Position numbers and translations under genes: made by a program
Shown here: positions 8,894 through 16,135 of the stretch, one piece after another
Layout of the letters: each line of letters starts with the position of its first letter
Position numbering within the stretch: position 1 is the first letter of the stretch
The notes under the pieces: generated by a model
The model's input: only the letters and a program-made list of their open reading frames with translations
Databases searched by the model: none
Told to the model about the DNA's origin: nothing
From: JAJDFU01 sp964641965
Lineage (GTDB): Bacteria > Bacteroidota > Bacteroidia > Chitinophagales > Saprospiraceae
Assembly: GCA_964641965.1 (NCBI GenBank)
Contig: CAZXLD010000049.1
Location: forward strand, 1-36,807
Length of the DNA stretch: 36,807 nucleotides
Reading direction: 5' to 3'

Positions 8894-9931
8894 ATGGCTG
8901 AACATAAACCCACGATCTACGATATAGCGCGTGAACTCAACATCACTCCTTCTACGGTTTCCCGGGCTTTACAGGATCATCCCCGAATAAGTTCAAAGAC
9001 GAAAGCAGCTGTCCTGGCAACTGCTGAGCAGTTGAACTATCAGCAAAATCACATTGCTGCTGCCCTGCGCAGTGGGCAGACCTACACCATCGGCGTAGTA
9101 GTTCCCTACACCAATCGAAATTTCTTTTCCTCGGTGATCAACTGCATTGAGAACCTGGCCTTTAGCTCGGGTTACAGTGTTATCATCACCCAGTCCAACG
9201 AAAGTGCCGACCGGGAGAGAAGAAACATTGAAGCCTTGCTACGCGCCCAAGTCGATGGCATAATCATTTCCATTGCGCGCGAACAAGCAGACCAGCGGGC
9301 TTATCATCAGATTGTCAGACAGGGTATTCCCCTTATCTTCTTCGATCGGGTCACAGAGATCCCGGGAGCGAGCACCGTGGAAATTGACGACTACCAAGGA
9401 GCGCATCAGGCAACCCAACATCTCATTGAGCAAGGCTGCAGGCGTATTGCCCATATAGCGGGCTCGCCACATCTCAATATCTATAAGAACCGCCTGCGCG
9501 GATATCGCGATGCTTTAGAGGACCATCAGTTACTGTATTCAGATGAATTGGTCCATACCAGCAATCAAAAAGTGGATGACGGGCGACAGGCTATGGAACA
9601 TTTTCTACAACTGCCCCAACCACCCGACGCCGTTTTGGCTGCCAGTGACTACGCCGCCATTGGAGCGATGCAAATATGCAAGGAAAAGAACCTGCGCATA
9701 CCTGATGAGGTGGCACTTGTAGGTTTTGCCAACGAACCCCTGACGGCTTACCTGGAGCCGGGCCTGAGTTCGGTAGATCAACTGAGCGAAAAAATGGGGC
9801 ATTTCGCAGCCAAGACCTTCCTGGAAGCCATACACAACAATGGGAACTTCATCCCGCATAAAACCGTGTTGACACCCAACTTGATCGTACGGGGCTCCTC
9901 TGATCGAAACAAGCTGTACTTACCGAAATGA
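8894..9931 (+). CDS. LacI/GalR-family transcriptional regulator
   Basis: A 345-residue repressor-type regulator. The N-terminal helix-turn-helix is clear (TIYDIARELNITPSTVSRAL, residues 7-26), followed by the minor-groove hinge helix region NYQQNHIAAALRSG and a periplasmic-binding-protein-like sensor domain (YTIGVVVPYTNRNFFSS; DGIIISIAREQ; PDAVLAASDYAAIGAMQ; DEVALVGFANEPL). ATG 8894 is chosen because it opens the HTH; the frame is open to 8801 but encodes nothing family-like. It is divergent from the TonB receptor gene and is followed by the GH28 gene, with a core operator motif in both intergenic regions. I infer that it controls both directions and itself in response to a sugar or sugar-acid effector released by these enzymes. 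The effector is not predictable. Confidence 0.95.
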   Translation: MAEHKPTIYDIARELNITPSTVSRALQDHPRISSKTKAAVLATAEQLNYQQNHIAAALRSGQTYTIGVVVPYTNRNFFSSVINCIENLAFSSGYSVIITQSNESADRERRNIEALLRAQVDGIIISIAREQADQRAYHQIVRQGIPLIFFDRVTEIPGASTVEIDDYQGAHQATQHLIEQGCRRIAHIAGSPHLNIYKNRLRGYRDALEDHQLLYSDELVHTSNQKVDDGRQAMEHFLQLPQPPDAVLAASDYAAIGAMQICKEKNLRIPDEVALVGFANEPLTAYLEPGLSSVDQLSEKMGHFAAKTFLEAIHNNGNFIPHKTVLTPNLIVRGSSDRNKLYLPK

Positions 9932-9977
9932 ATTTCCGTTCTGGACACACTTACAGGCTGACTGATTCCCCCACCGA

Positions 9978-9987
9978 CAATCGTTTG
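9978..9987. promoter_or_regulatory. Third LacI-type operator, upstream of the GH28 gene
   Basis: CAATCGTTTG fits the CAANCGNTTG core seen at 8741-8766 and 8876-8885. It lies 46 bases after the regulator's stop codon and 19 bases before the GH28 start, which would put the glycoside hydrolase under the same regulator. Symmetry outside the core is poor. Confidence 0.5.
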
Positions 9988-10006
9988 AACCACAAATCCA
10001 TAGATC

Positions 10007-11395
10007 ATGACACCTGCCTTTACTCCATGCAGCTTTATCGGCTCACTAAGCAATAAGCCTAAAACCATTTTCATTTTACAAAGTCATATCAAAGGAGTTA
10101 TTTGGTTTGACTTTGCATTTTTCAAGGCTTTTTTAATCCTGTTCACCAGTAGTATTTGCCTGGGCTGCAGGCCAGGTCCTATAACCCATGAATTGTATAT
10201 AACTGAATTTGGTGCCCGAGCAAATGACCAACAATTGGATACTGAAGCCATTCAGGAGGCAATTGACTTTTCACAGCAGCAAGGGGGCGGAACAGTCATT
10301 TTCCCGACGGGCACATTTCAATCCGGTACTATTCAACTGCGCCCCAATGTTTCCATTCGATTAGACAGTGGCAGCATTTGGCAGGCCAGTTCTTCCTTAA
10401 GCGATTACGATACCCTGGCAAAAGTCAGTTTTTTGGTAGGCGAAGGCCTGGAGCATATAAGTATCACCGGGAGGGGTATTATCGATGGCCAGGGAAAGGC
10501 CTTTTGGGATGAGCAATTCAATCCACTGGATCGGCCGACACCCTGGATACGGTTATCTCATTGCCGGAACATCCAGCTGGAGGGCATTCGTTTTCAGAAT
10601 TCTCCAAGCCATACGCTTCGGTTTGAGCATTGCGATAGCGTTTGGATAAGCAACGTGACCATCTGGAATCCGCTACGGGGGCCCAATACCGATGGGATTG
10701 ATGTGGTGGATAGCCGGCACGTTTGGATTGAAGGCTGTTCCATCCGTACAGGAGACGACGCCATCTGTCTGAAGTCTAGCCAGGAGTGGGTCGAAAGTAT
10801 ACATGTAAATAATTGCCGATTAATCAGTGATGACGCAGCTATTAAGTTTGGTACGAGTTCAAAGATAGGGGTGAGAGATTGCCGATTTCAATCCATTCAT
10901 ATAGACAGTACACGCTATGGCATTGCTTTGTTTATGCTGGAAGGAGGGCGCTTTCAAAACAATACATTCACGGATATAACCATAAAAAATGGCTCTCGGC
11001 ACCGTTTTCAATATCCGATCTTTGTAGATGTAGACCTTAAAAGGCCCAGTGATGAGTTTGGCCGCATAGAAGATATCAGCTTTCAAGACTTGGTCATTCA
11101 AACCGATGGCAAAGTATTGCTAAGCGGCCACCCGGAGCAGCCTTTACGCAATATTCGTCTCGAACGTATCAATTATACTTATTATCCTTCCGAAATAGAC
11201 TTCAGCAAGGCTAAAAAACCGAGGGGAAATAAGAACTATCCAAAGTTATCGGATAGCTATGATTTTGCGTACCGCCCTGAACCTTGGGTAATTGCTTTCG
11301 CGGAAAAAATAAAACTCGAACATATTCAGCATGCAGATGGAGAGCCACTCTCCTTGCATAAAATCTGGCAGCACAACGTGACATGGAGTCAGTAA
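10007..11395 (+). CDS. GH28-family glycoside hydrolase lipoprotein (polygalacturonase-like)
   Basis: A 462-residue right-handed beta-helix enzyme. An export segment at about 38-53 ends in ICLGC, so C54 is a probable lipidation site. The pectate-lyase-like N-cap FGARANDQQLDTEAIQEAI (about 68-86) is typical of GH28. The catalytic motifs NTDG (227-230) and GDD (249-251) are present. The usual G/S-H-G histidine motif is not: the equivalent place reads IKFGTSSKIG (279-288), and the RIK-like position reads TRYGIALF. Canonical members hydrolyse galacturonan, and relatives act on other uronate or rhamnose linkages. About 35 residues precede the hydrophobic segment, unusual for a lipoprotein, but I found no later in-frame start. 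It follows the LacI-type gene and probably belongs to its regulon. Confidence 0.87.
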   Translation: MTPAFTPCSFIGSLSNKPKTIFILQSHIKGVIWFDFAFFKAFLILFTSSICLGCRPGPITHELYITEFGARANDQQLDTEAIQEAIDFSQQQGGGTVIFPTGTFQSGTIQLRPNVSIRLDSGSIWQASSSLSDYDTLAKVSFLVGEGLEHISITGRGIIDGQGKAFWDEQFNPLDRPTPWIRLSHCRNIQLEGIRFQNSPSHTLRFEHCDSVWISNVTIWNPLRGPNTDGIDVVDSRHVWIEGCSIRTGDDAICLKSSQEWVESIHVNNCRLISDDAAIKFGTSSKIGVRDCRFQSIHIDSTRYGIALFMLEGGRFQNNTFTDITIKNGSRHRFQYPIFVDVDLKRPSDEFGRIEDISFQDLVIQTDGKVLLSGHPEQPLRNIRLERINYTYYPSEIDFSKAKKPRGNKNYPKLSDSYDFAYRPEPWVIAFAEKIKLEHIQHADGEPLSLHKIWQHNVTWSQ

Positions 11396-11824
11396 TGTTT
11401 GGAGCATGCGATAAATTATTGACCAGTAATACCTCCACAAAATTGGGACCAGATTTAACCCGGATTATTCCTAAAAGTACTCCAGCATGAGACAATGAAG
11501 CCGTATTATAATTTCCAATAGTTTACGCCAGGGTTGATACCGGCTATTTTGACCCTGGGTGCTTGAGGAGTCTGACTGCCAGGCGACACCAAAGCATCAA
11601 GGCTCAGGCCACCCTCTAAGCCGATCCGAGTATTTTTCAGCAGAAAAGCACACGAAATAAGAAACATTTCAATAAAAATTGTTTCCAAAATTTAAACCCG
11701 ACCTCACACAAACGATCAACTTCAAAAGATTACGGTATGATACCTGTCCAAGTGAAAATGACGTATGTAAACGACTTCTTTTTCGCAAATCCGGCGTTAA
11801 AAATCCTCGTCGTAGCTCAATACC
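11396..11824. other. Gene-poor stretch with no supported gene
   Basis: About 430 bases between the GH28 gene and the receptor remnant. Short open frames occur on both strands. One on the minus strand, about 11506-11688, has a protein-like composition, but I recognise no family and see no start context. CAAACGATCA at 11709-11718 differs from the operator core at one fixed base. The region looks like decayed sequence continuing into the pseudogene. Confidence 0.5.
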
Positions 11825-12272
11825 ATGCAATGGATTGCTCCCTGTGACAACAGCTCCCGGCTCAGCGCTTTCCTCAATACAGCTTTGGTAGATGTACGTT
11901 ACATCAATACACAAGACAGCAGCATTCGAGACAAGCGTGAAGCGCTGGCCCCACCGGCCATGGTGCGAAGCGGGATTAGTTGGATTTACCGCCGCTTCCG
12001 ATTGAGTTGGAGCTGGGCTTTTACCTCCGAGCATTTCACGGATGCAACCAATGCCCGGCGTACGGCTTCCGCCGTAAACGGGATCATTCCCAGCTACCAA
12101 GTTGTCGACATAAGCGCCGCCTACCGTTGGCGGTGGTTCACCTTTGAGCTATCCTGCAATAACCTGTTTAATACAGCCTACTTCACCCGCCTTGCAGATA
12201 GCCTATCCGGGTCCGGGTATTATTCCCACTGAAGGGCGCAGTGTATTTGGTACCGTCGAATTTCGGTGGTAA
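11825..12272 (+). pseudogene. C-terminal remnant of a FecA-like TonB-dependent receptor, frameshifted
   Basis: The reading frame encodes the last barrel strands of a FecA/HmuR-like receptor: NTALVDVRYINTQDSSI, EHFTDATNARRTASAVNGII, PSYQVVDISAAYRW and FELSCNNLFNTAYFTRLADS. It then runs to a premature stop at about 12230. In the frame shifted by one base, the family's typical ending continues from 12204 (YPGPGIIPTEGRSVFGTVEF) to TAA at 12270-12272. A one-base indel near 12200 therefore broke the gene, and the N-terminal signal peptide, plug and most of the barrel are absent upstream. Complete relatives are about 700-800 residues and import ferric siderophores or similar ligands. The exact left border of homology is uncertain (about 11850). 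Confidence 0.85.
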
Positions 12273-12274
12273 TC

Positions 12275-12311
12275 AAAAAAGGCCGACCTCCGAAGCTGGA
12301 GATCGGCCTTT
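12275..12311 (-). terminator. Intrinsic terminator of the rpsF-rpsR-rplI operon
   Basis: On the minus strand GGCCGATCTCC and GGAGGTCGGCC form an 11-bp stem with one G-T pair around a six-base loop, followed by six T residues. It lies about 20 bases after the rplI stop. The plus-strand complement has only a short T-run, so termination is mainly for the ribosomal operon. Confidence 0.9.
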
Positions 12312-12331
12312 CAGGACCTAGCGGATTGAAA

Positions 12332-12781
12332 TTATTCAGCAATCACTTCGAAATCGACCTTGATATCGACTTCCGGATGCAAATCCAACCCTAAGGTGTA
12401 GGTGCCCAGTTCCTTTACCCCATCCTCTGGCAAGACTACCTTTCTACGACTAACCTCCAACTCAAACTGCTCTTTTAAGGCTGCAATAACTTGGATTGGT
12501 GTAACGGAACCAAATATTTTCCCGCTGGTACCGGCTTTGGCGCCGATCTTAAGCACTTTTCCTTTCAACTGATCGGCAATAGCTACAAATTCAGCTTTGC
12601 GGGCAGCCAATTCAGCGGCTTCCTTCTCCTGAAGTTGGTTCAACTTGGCACGATTGTCTTTGTTGGCCAAGATGGCAATGCCTTGTGGAATTAGATAATT
12701 CCGGCCAAAGCCATTCTTAACGCTAACGATTTCGTGCTTATCGCCGAGCTTATCTACATCTTTTAACAGGATAACTTCCAT
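12332..12781 (-). CDS. rplI: Ribosomal protein bL9
   Basis: A 149-residue large-subunit protein that binds 23S rRNA near the L1 stalk base. The N-terminal domain MEVILLKDVDKLGDKHEIVSV and the signature NGFGRNYLIPQGIA are diagnostic. The long connecting helix (LNQLQEKEAAELAARKAEF) and the C-terminal domain (IFGSVTPIQVIAAL ... VDIKVDFEVIAE) are complete, and the length is normal. It is the last gene of the operon, 68 bp after rpsR, and a strong terminator follows. Confidence 0.98.
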   Translation of the reverse strand: MEVILLKDVDKLGDKHEIVSVKNGFGRNYLIPQGIAILANKDNRAKLNQLQEKEAAELAARKAEFVAIADQLKGKVLKIGAKAGTSGKIFGSVTPIQVIAALKEQFELEVSRRKVVLPEDGVKELGTYTLGLDLHPEVDIKVDFEVIAE

Positions 12782-12849
12782 GGTACTATCTCTTTAACCT
12801 CCTGTATGGATTCTTATTTAACAAATACCCCTTGTTTGGACTCGGGGAA

Positions 12850-13116
12850 TTACTTTAGCAAGTCGGTTACATAAGGCAACAAAGCCAAGTGCCGGGCACG
12901 CTTGACAGCTGTAGCTACTTGCCGCTGGTACTTCAGCGAATTACCGGTAATCCGACGTGGAAGAATTTTTCCCTGCTGATTGACAAATTGGATCAGGAAG
13001 TCAGAATCCTTATAGTCGATGTACTTAATGCCGTATTTGCGAAAACGGCAGTATTTCTTGCGCTTTTGCCCAATCTTAGGATTACTCAAAAACTTTATAT
13101 CGTCGCGAGATGCCAT
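12850..13116 (-). CDS. rpsR: Ribosomal protein bS18
   Basis: An 88-residue small-subunit protein that pairs with bS6 on the 16S rRNA platform. The conserved core is present: KKYCRFRKYGIKYIDYKD, then DFLIQFVNQQGKILPRRITG and YQRQVATAVKRARHLALLPY. The length is normal for Bacteroidota. It lies 30 bp downstream of rpsF and 68 bp upstream of rplI, and is co-transcribed with both. Confidence 0.98.
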   Translation of the reverse strand: MASRDDIKFLSNPKIGQKRKKYCRFRKYGIKYIDYKDSDFLIQFVNQQGKILPRRITGNSLKYQRQVATAVKRARHLALLPYVTDLLK

Positions 13117-13146
13117 GATTATTTCATTTTTTAGGTGGCGAGAGGA

Positions 13147-13542
13147 TTACTTCTTGGAAGCACCAGCGTTTTTGGACGCCTTTTCTTTCTTGGATTTTCC
13201 GATCAGACCGTTGCGCTTGTCCTCGTTGTACTTAACTCCGTACTTATTGAGTGTAACGGTGAGAAAACGCATGATGCGCTCATCGCGGCGCATAGCAAGT
13301 TCTACCTTGTCCGTAACTTCACCGGTCTCGGTTTTAAATTCTACACAATAGTACACACCAGAGGTGCGCCTTTTGATGGGGTACGCCAGCTGACGCAGGC
13401 CCATTTCATCCACATGTACGATCTCGCAACCTTCATTCTTGAGCTGATCGACATATGTCTGAGCTGTCGCTTTGATTTCGTCCCCCGACAGCACTGGGTC
13501 TACGATGAATGTAACCTCGTAATTTTTCATTGGATCAGACAT
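13147..13542 (-). CDS. rpsF: Ribosomal protein bS6
   Basis: A 131-residue small-subunit protein. The ferredoxin-like core starts at KNYEVTFIVDPVLSGDEI and includes EIVHVDEMGLRQLAYPIKRRTSGVYYCVEF and MRRDERIMRFLTV. A basic, alanine-lysine-rich tail (KKEKASKNAGASKK) extends the C-terminus. ATG 13542 and ATG 13530 (MKNYE) are both possible starts; the second opens directly on the conserved domain. It is the first gene of the operon, with an exact -7 promoter box about 22 bp upstream of 13542. Confidence 0.97.
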   Translation of the reverse strand: MSDPMKNYEVTFIVDPVLSGDEIKATAQTYVDQLKNEGCEIVHVDEMGLRQLAYPIKRRTSGVYYCVEFKTETGEVTDKVELAMRRDERIMRFLTVTLNKYGVKYNEDKRNGLIGKSKKEKASKNAGASKK

Positions 13543-13563
13543 AATTGATTAAAAATCGGGGGG

Positions 13564-13571
13564 CAAAGGTA
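13564..13571 (-). promoter_or_regulatory. -7 promoter box of the ribosomal protein operon
   Basis: TACCTTTG on the minus strand matches TAnnTTTG exactly and implies transcription starting only about 15 bases before ATG 13542. I do not see a TTG at the normal -33 distance; the region upstream is A/T-rich. Confidence 0.6.
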
Positions 13572-13871
13572 CTGTAAATAGTTGAAAAGTAAAACACTAA
13601 ATAGCAAACCTAATTATTGGAAAACTGACTGGGATTGCAATGGGTAATTTGCACTGGGTAGTAAGGAGCAGGATTGATGTGGCCCCTGATCGGTTCCGGC
13701 TTTGACCATGGTCCTGCTCTAAACTGACAACCATCCACTGCATAGCTTAAATGACGACGTACCAGGAATCTTCTATCAGAAACAAACCACATACAGCACC
13801 TCCCTCTTATTGGCTAAACTCTCCAAATTGACTAACTTAAGGTTCTTTAGAAAGTCTTCAAAATAGCAACC
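13572..13871. other. Intergenic stretch between divergent rpsF and the fucosidase gene
   Basis: About 300 bases. Apart from the rpsF promoter region at its left side, I see no gene, no convincing promoter for the fucosidase gene, and no copy of the CAANCGNTTG operator core. A 60-codon minus-strand open frame (13610-13792) resembles nothing and is disregarded. Confidence 0.4.
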
Positions 13872-15386
13872 ATGAAAACCACCCAACCGTTTCTATGCTC
13901 TTGGATGAGCCTTCTGCTTACGGGTCTGATCACGCTGGCAATGCTGCCACAAGCCTCCGGGCAGGAAAAATACAAGCCCAACTGGAAATCCCTTTCTAAA
14001 TGGGAAGTACCCGCTTGGTTTGAAAAGTCCGTACTAGGAATCTACATGCACTGGGGCGTCTACTCGGTACCCGGCTATCGTTTCAATGATGATGAAGAAC
14101 AAGTAGACAGCGGACTCTGGTATGGAGGAGCTATGTATATTCCCAACGATGCGGAACAGCGCAACTTCGGGACCTATGATTTCCATAAAGAGAATTATGG
14201 GGATCCTTGTGAGTTTGGGTATGAGCAGTTTGTTCCACTATTTACAGCGGAGAAGTGGGATCCGGATGCCTGGATCACGCTCTTCAAGGAAGCCGGAGCT
14301 GATTATGCCGGCATCGCTGCCGAACATGGAGACGGTTTTGTACTATGGGATAGCGAGTACGACAAATTCAATGCCATGGACAAAGGGCCCAAACGGGACA
14401 TCCTAGGTGATTTGTTTGAAGCAGCTCGAAAGCAAGGCCTGAAAACCGTAGCCACCTTCCATGAGCCTCCCGCTGAGATGTTTGATGAGGGTAGAAAAAG
14501 ATGCCCCGAAGATGCCAGCATCAACGACCCTCAGTATGCGGATCTGTATGAGACCAGTTCCTTTGATGTGCTGAACAAGAAGTTGTACGAGGTGATCGAC
14601 AAATACAGGCCAGACCAGCTATGGTTTGAGGACAAGTACAATGGGGAGAAGAACTGGAAGCCTTTTATCGCTTACTACTTCAATGAAGCAGAGAAGTGGG
14701 GGAAGGAGGTCTTCATTGCACAAAAGCATGGTGAGGCACCTTTGTCTTGTTCCATTCTGGACCTGGAAGGCGGCAGTTTCCCTGGTGGTAAATGGGAATG
14801 GGTCGGCATGACGGAGCCTCAGCCTCAGCGCTGGCAGAAAGACGTACCCATTGGAAACTACTGGGCCTATGCAGAAGGGGTGGGTTGCCGCCCAGTGAAC
14901 ATGCTCGTAGATGGCATCGTGGACCGAATCAGTAAGAACGGCGTCAGCCTTCTGAACGTAGCCCCCAAAGCGGATGGCACCCTCCCTGAAGCCCAGGTTA
15001 AATGCTTGCAGGAGCTGGGCGCCTGGATGAAGATCAACCGAGAGGCCCTCTACGCCGCCAAGCCTGCACCCTATGTGAAAGGCGGTACGGACGAATGGCG
15101 GGCCGGATCGATTCGCTTTACGGAAAAGGATGAATTCCTGTATGCGATTGAGTTGGGTAATGAATGGCCGTCCACCGTTGGATTTGCAGGTTATGGAGAC
15201 AGTCAGGTGCCAGAAGTTCCCTTTACTATCGCGGGGGTACAGCCGGTGGAAGGGTCAGAGGTCTACCTGTTGGGCCACGAACAGCCGCTTCCCTGGCATA
15301 TGGAAGGGGACGACCTGGTCATTGAAACCTTGCCGGAGCTGCAAGCGGAACAGCACGCCTGGAGTTTTAAAGTACAGGTGCGGTAA
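13872..15386 (+). CDS. Secreted GH29-like alpha-L-fucosidase, possibly with altered catalysis
   Basis: A 504-residue protein with a signal peptide (cleavage near ASGQ, residue 31). The GH29 barrel is recognisable: WFEKSVLGIYMHWGVYSVPGY (49-69), DYAGIAAEHGDGFVLWDSEYDKF (144-166), the PDQLWFED strand (247-254), YYFNEAEKWGKEVFI (268-282) and RISKNGVSLLNVAPKADGTLP near residue 365. GH29 enzymes remove alpha-L-fucose with retention, using an Asp nucleophile normally in a WFD-type motif. Here the aligned position is E253, followed by D254, and the usual HHDG is HGDG (152-155). A C-terminal beta-sandwich of about 110 residues completes the usual architecture. The fold call is safe, but activity and substrate are open. 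It lies about 6 kb from the sulfatase cluster, and no gene is tightly linked downstream. Confidence 0.85.
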   Translation: MKTTQPFLCSWMSLLLTGLITLAMLPQASGQEKYKPNWKSLSKWEVPAWFEKSVLGIYMHWGVYSVPGYRFNDDEEQVDSGLWYGGAMYIPNDAEQRNFGTYDFHKENYGDPCEFGYEQFVPLFTAEKWDPDAWITLFKEAGADYAGIAAEHGDGFVLWDSEYDKFNAMDKGPKRDILGDLFEAARKQGLKTVATFHEPPAEMFDEGRKRCPEDASINDPQYADLYETSSFDVLNKKLYEVIDKYRPDQLWFEDKYNGEKNWKPFIAYYFNEAEKWGKEVFIAQKHGEAPLSCSILDLEGGSFPGGKWEWVGMTEPQPQRWQKDVPIGNYWAYAEGVGCRPVNMLVDGIVDRISKNGVSLLNVAPKADGTLPEAQVKCLQELGAWMKINREALYAAKPAPYVKGGTDEWRAGSIRFTEKDEFLYAIELGNEWPSTVGFAGYGDSQVPEVPFTIAGVQPVEGSEVYLLGHEQPLPWHMEGDDLVIETLPELQAEQHAWSFKVQVR

Positions 15387-15468
15387 GGAGCAAAATGGGG
15401 TATCAGAGCTTTCTATCTGATTTTTTGGAGCACCTTCGCATAGCTTGAACTGTGAAGACTCAATAGTC

Positions 15469-15482
15469 GTGACACAGGTCAC
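15469..15482. promoter_or_regulatory. Crp/Fnr-like palindrome upstream of the DUF302 gene
   Basis: GTGA-N6-TCAC (15469-15482), with five-base arms GTGAC and GTCAC, has the geometry of a Crp/Fnr-family site. It ends 43 bases before the DUF302 start. No regulator gene is nearby, so assignment rests on motif shape alone. Confidence 0.35.
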
Positions 15483-15525
15483 TGTATGCGTTCTGTCAAG
15501 GTAGTATTTTGCCAAAAAGAACACC

Positions 15526-15912
15526 ATGGAATATTACCTTCAAAAACAAGTAGCTACTTCATTCGACAAGGCCGTTGAACGCGTGACCAATGCCCTCAAA
15601 GCAGAAGGTTTTGGCATCATCACCGAAATAGATATGAAGTCTACCCTAAAGGAAAAGCTAAATGTGGATTTCAAAAAGTACAAGGTCTTAGGAGCGTGTA
15701 ACCCAAAACTTGCCTACGAAGCCCTGCAGACGGAGGAACAGATTGGTATCATGCTACCTTGCAACGTTACCGTCGTGGAGCAGGAAGGTGGTAAAACTGA
15801 TATCTCTATTGTAAATCCTGAAATCATGGTTGGCCCCATCCCAAATCCCAAATTGAAGCCTTTTGCCCAGGAAGTAAAAATCATGCTGGGGCGAGTATTG
15901 GAAAACGTTTAA
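15526..15912 (+). CDS. DUF302 domain protein
   Basis: A 128-residue cytoplasmic protein, essentially one DUF302 domain: YLQKQVATSFDKAVERVTNALKAEGFGIITEIDM, KKYKVLGACNPKLAYEALQ, IGIMLPCNVTVVEQ and IVNPEIMVG. The conserved ACNP and LPCNV cysteines (near residues 64 and 86) are present. The family is widespread and its biochemical role is unsettled, although it often occurs near sulfur, redox or stress genes. It is monocistronic here, preceded by a Crp/Fnr-like palindrome and followed by about 220 non-coding bases. The ATG at 15526 begins the domain directly. Confidence 0.9.
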   Translation: MEYYLQKQVATSFDKAVERVTNALKAEGFGIITEIDMKSTLKEKLNVDFKKYKVLGACNPKLAYEALQTEEQIGIMLPCNVTVVEQEGGKTDISIVNPEIMVGPIPNPKLKPFAQEVKIMLGRVLENV

Positions 15913-16135
15913 TCCAGATTATAGCATAGAAAGGATTGCACGTAGCAGACCGTACTGTTAATTTAGTGGGATACTCACGACAAGGTCATTTGTAAATTAC
16001 CTTACAGGAAGGCACCAGGATAAAGTGGATGCGACTTTTTACACATTACCCTACTTAAAAAGCAACTTATGCATTATCAGTTTGCAAATGTTTCAATCGT
16101 TTTGCATCTTGTTTAGACTGGTAAATTCCACTGCT

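Noticed and set aside
12491..12694. Open frames antisense to rplI
   Set aside because: The minus-strand rplI product is unmistakable; these are shadows.
16094..16103. CAATCGTTTT as an additional LacI operator
   Set aside because: One fixed base departs from the core, single-mismatch copies are expected by chance in a window this size, and the downstream gene has no link to the locus.
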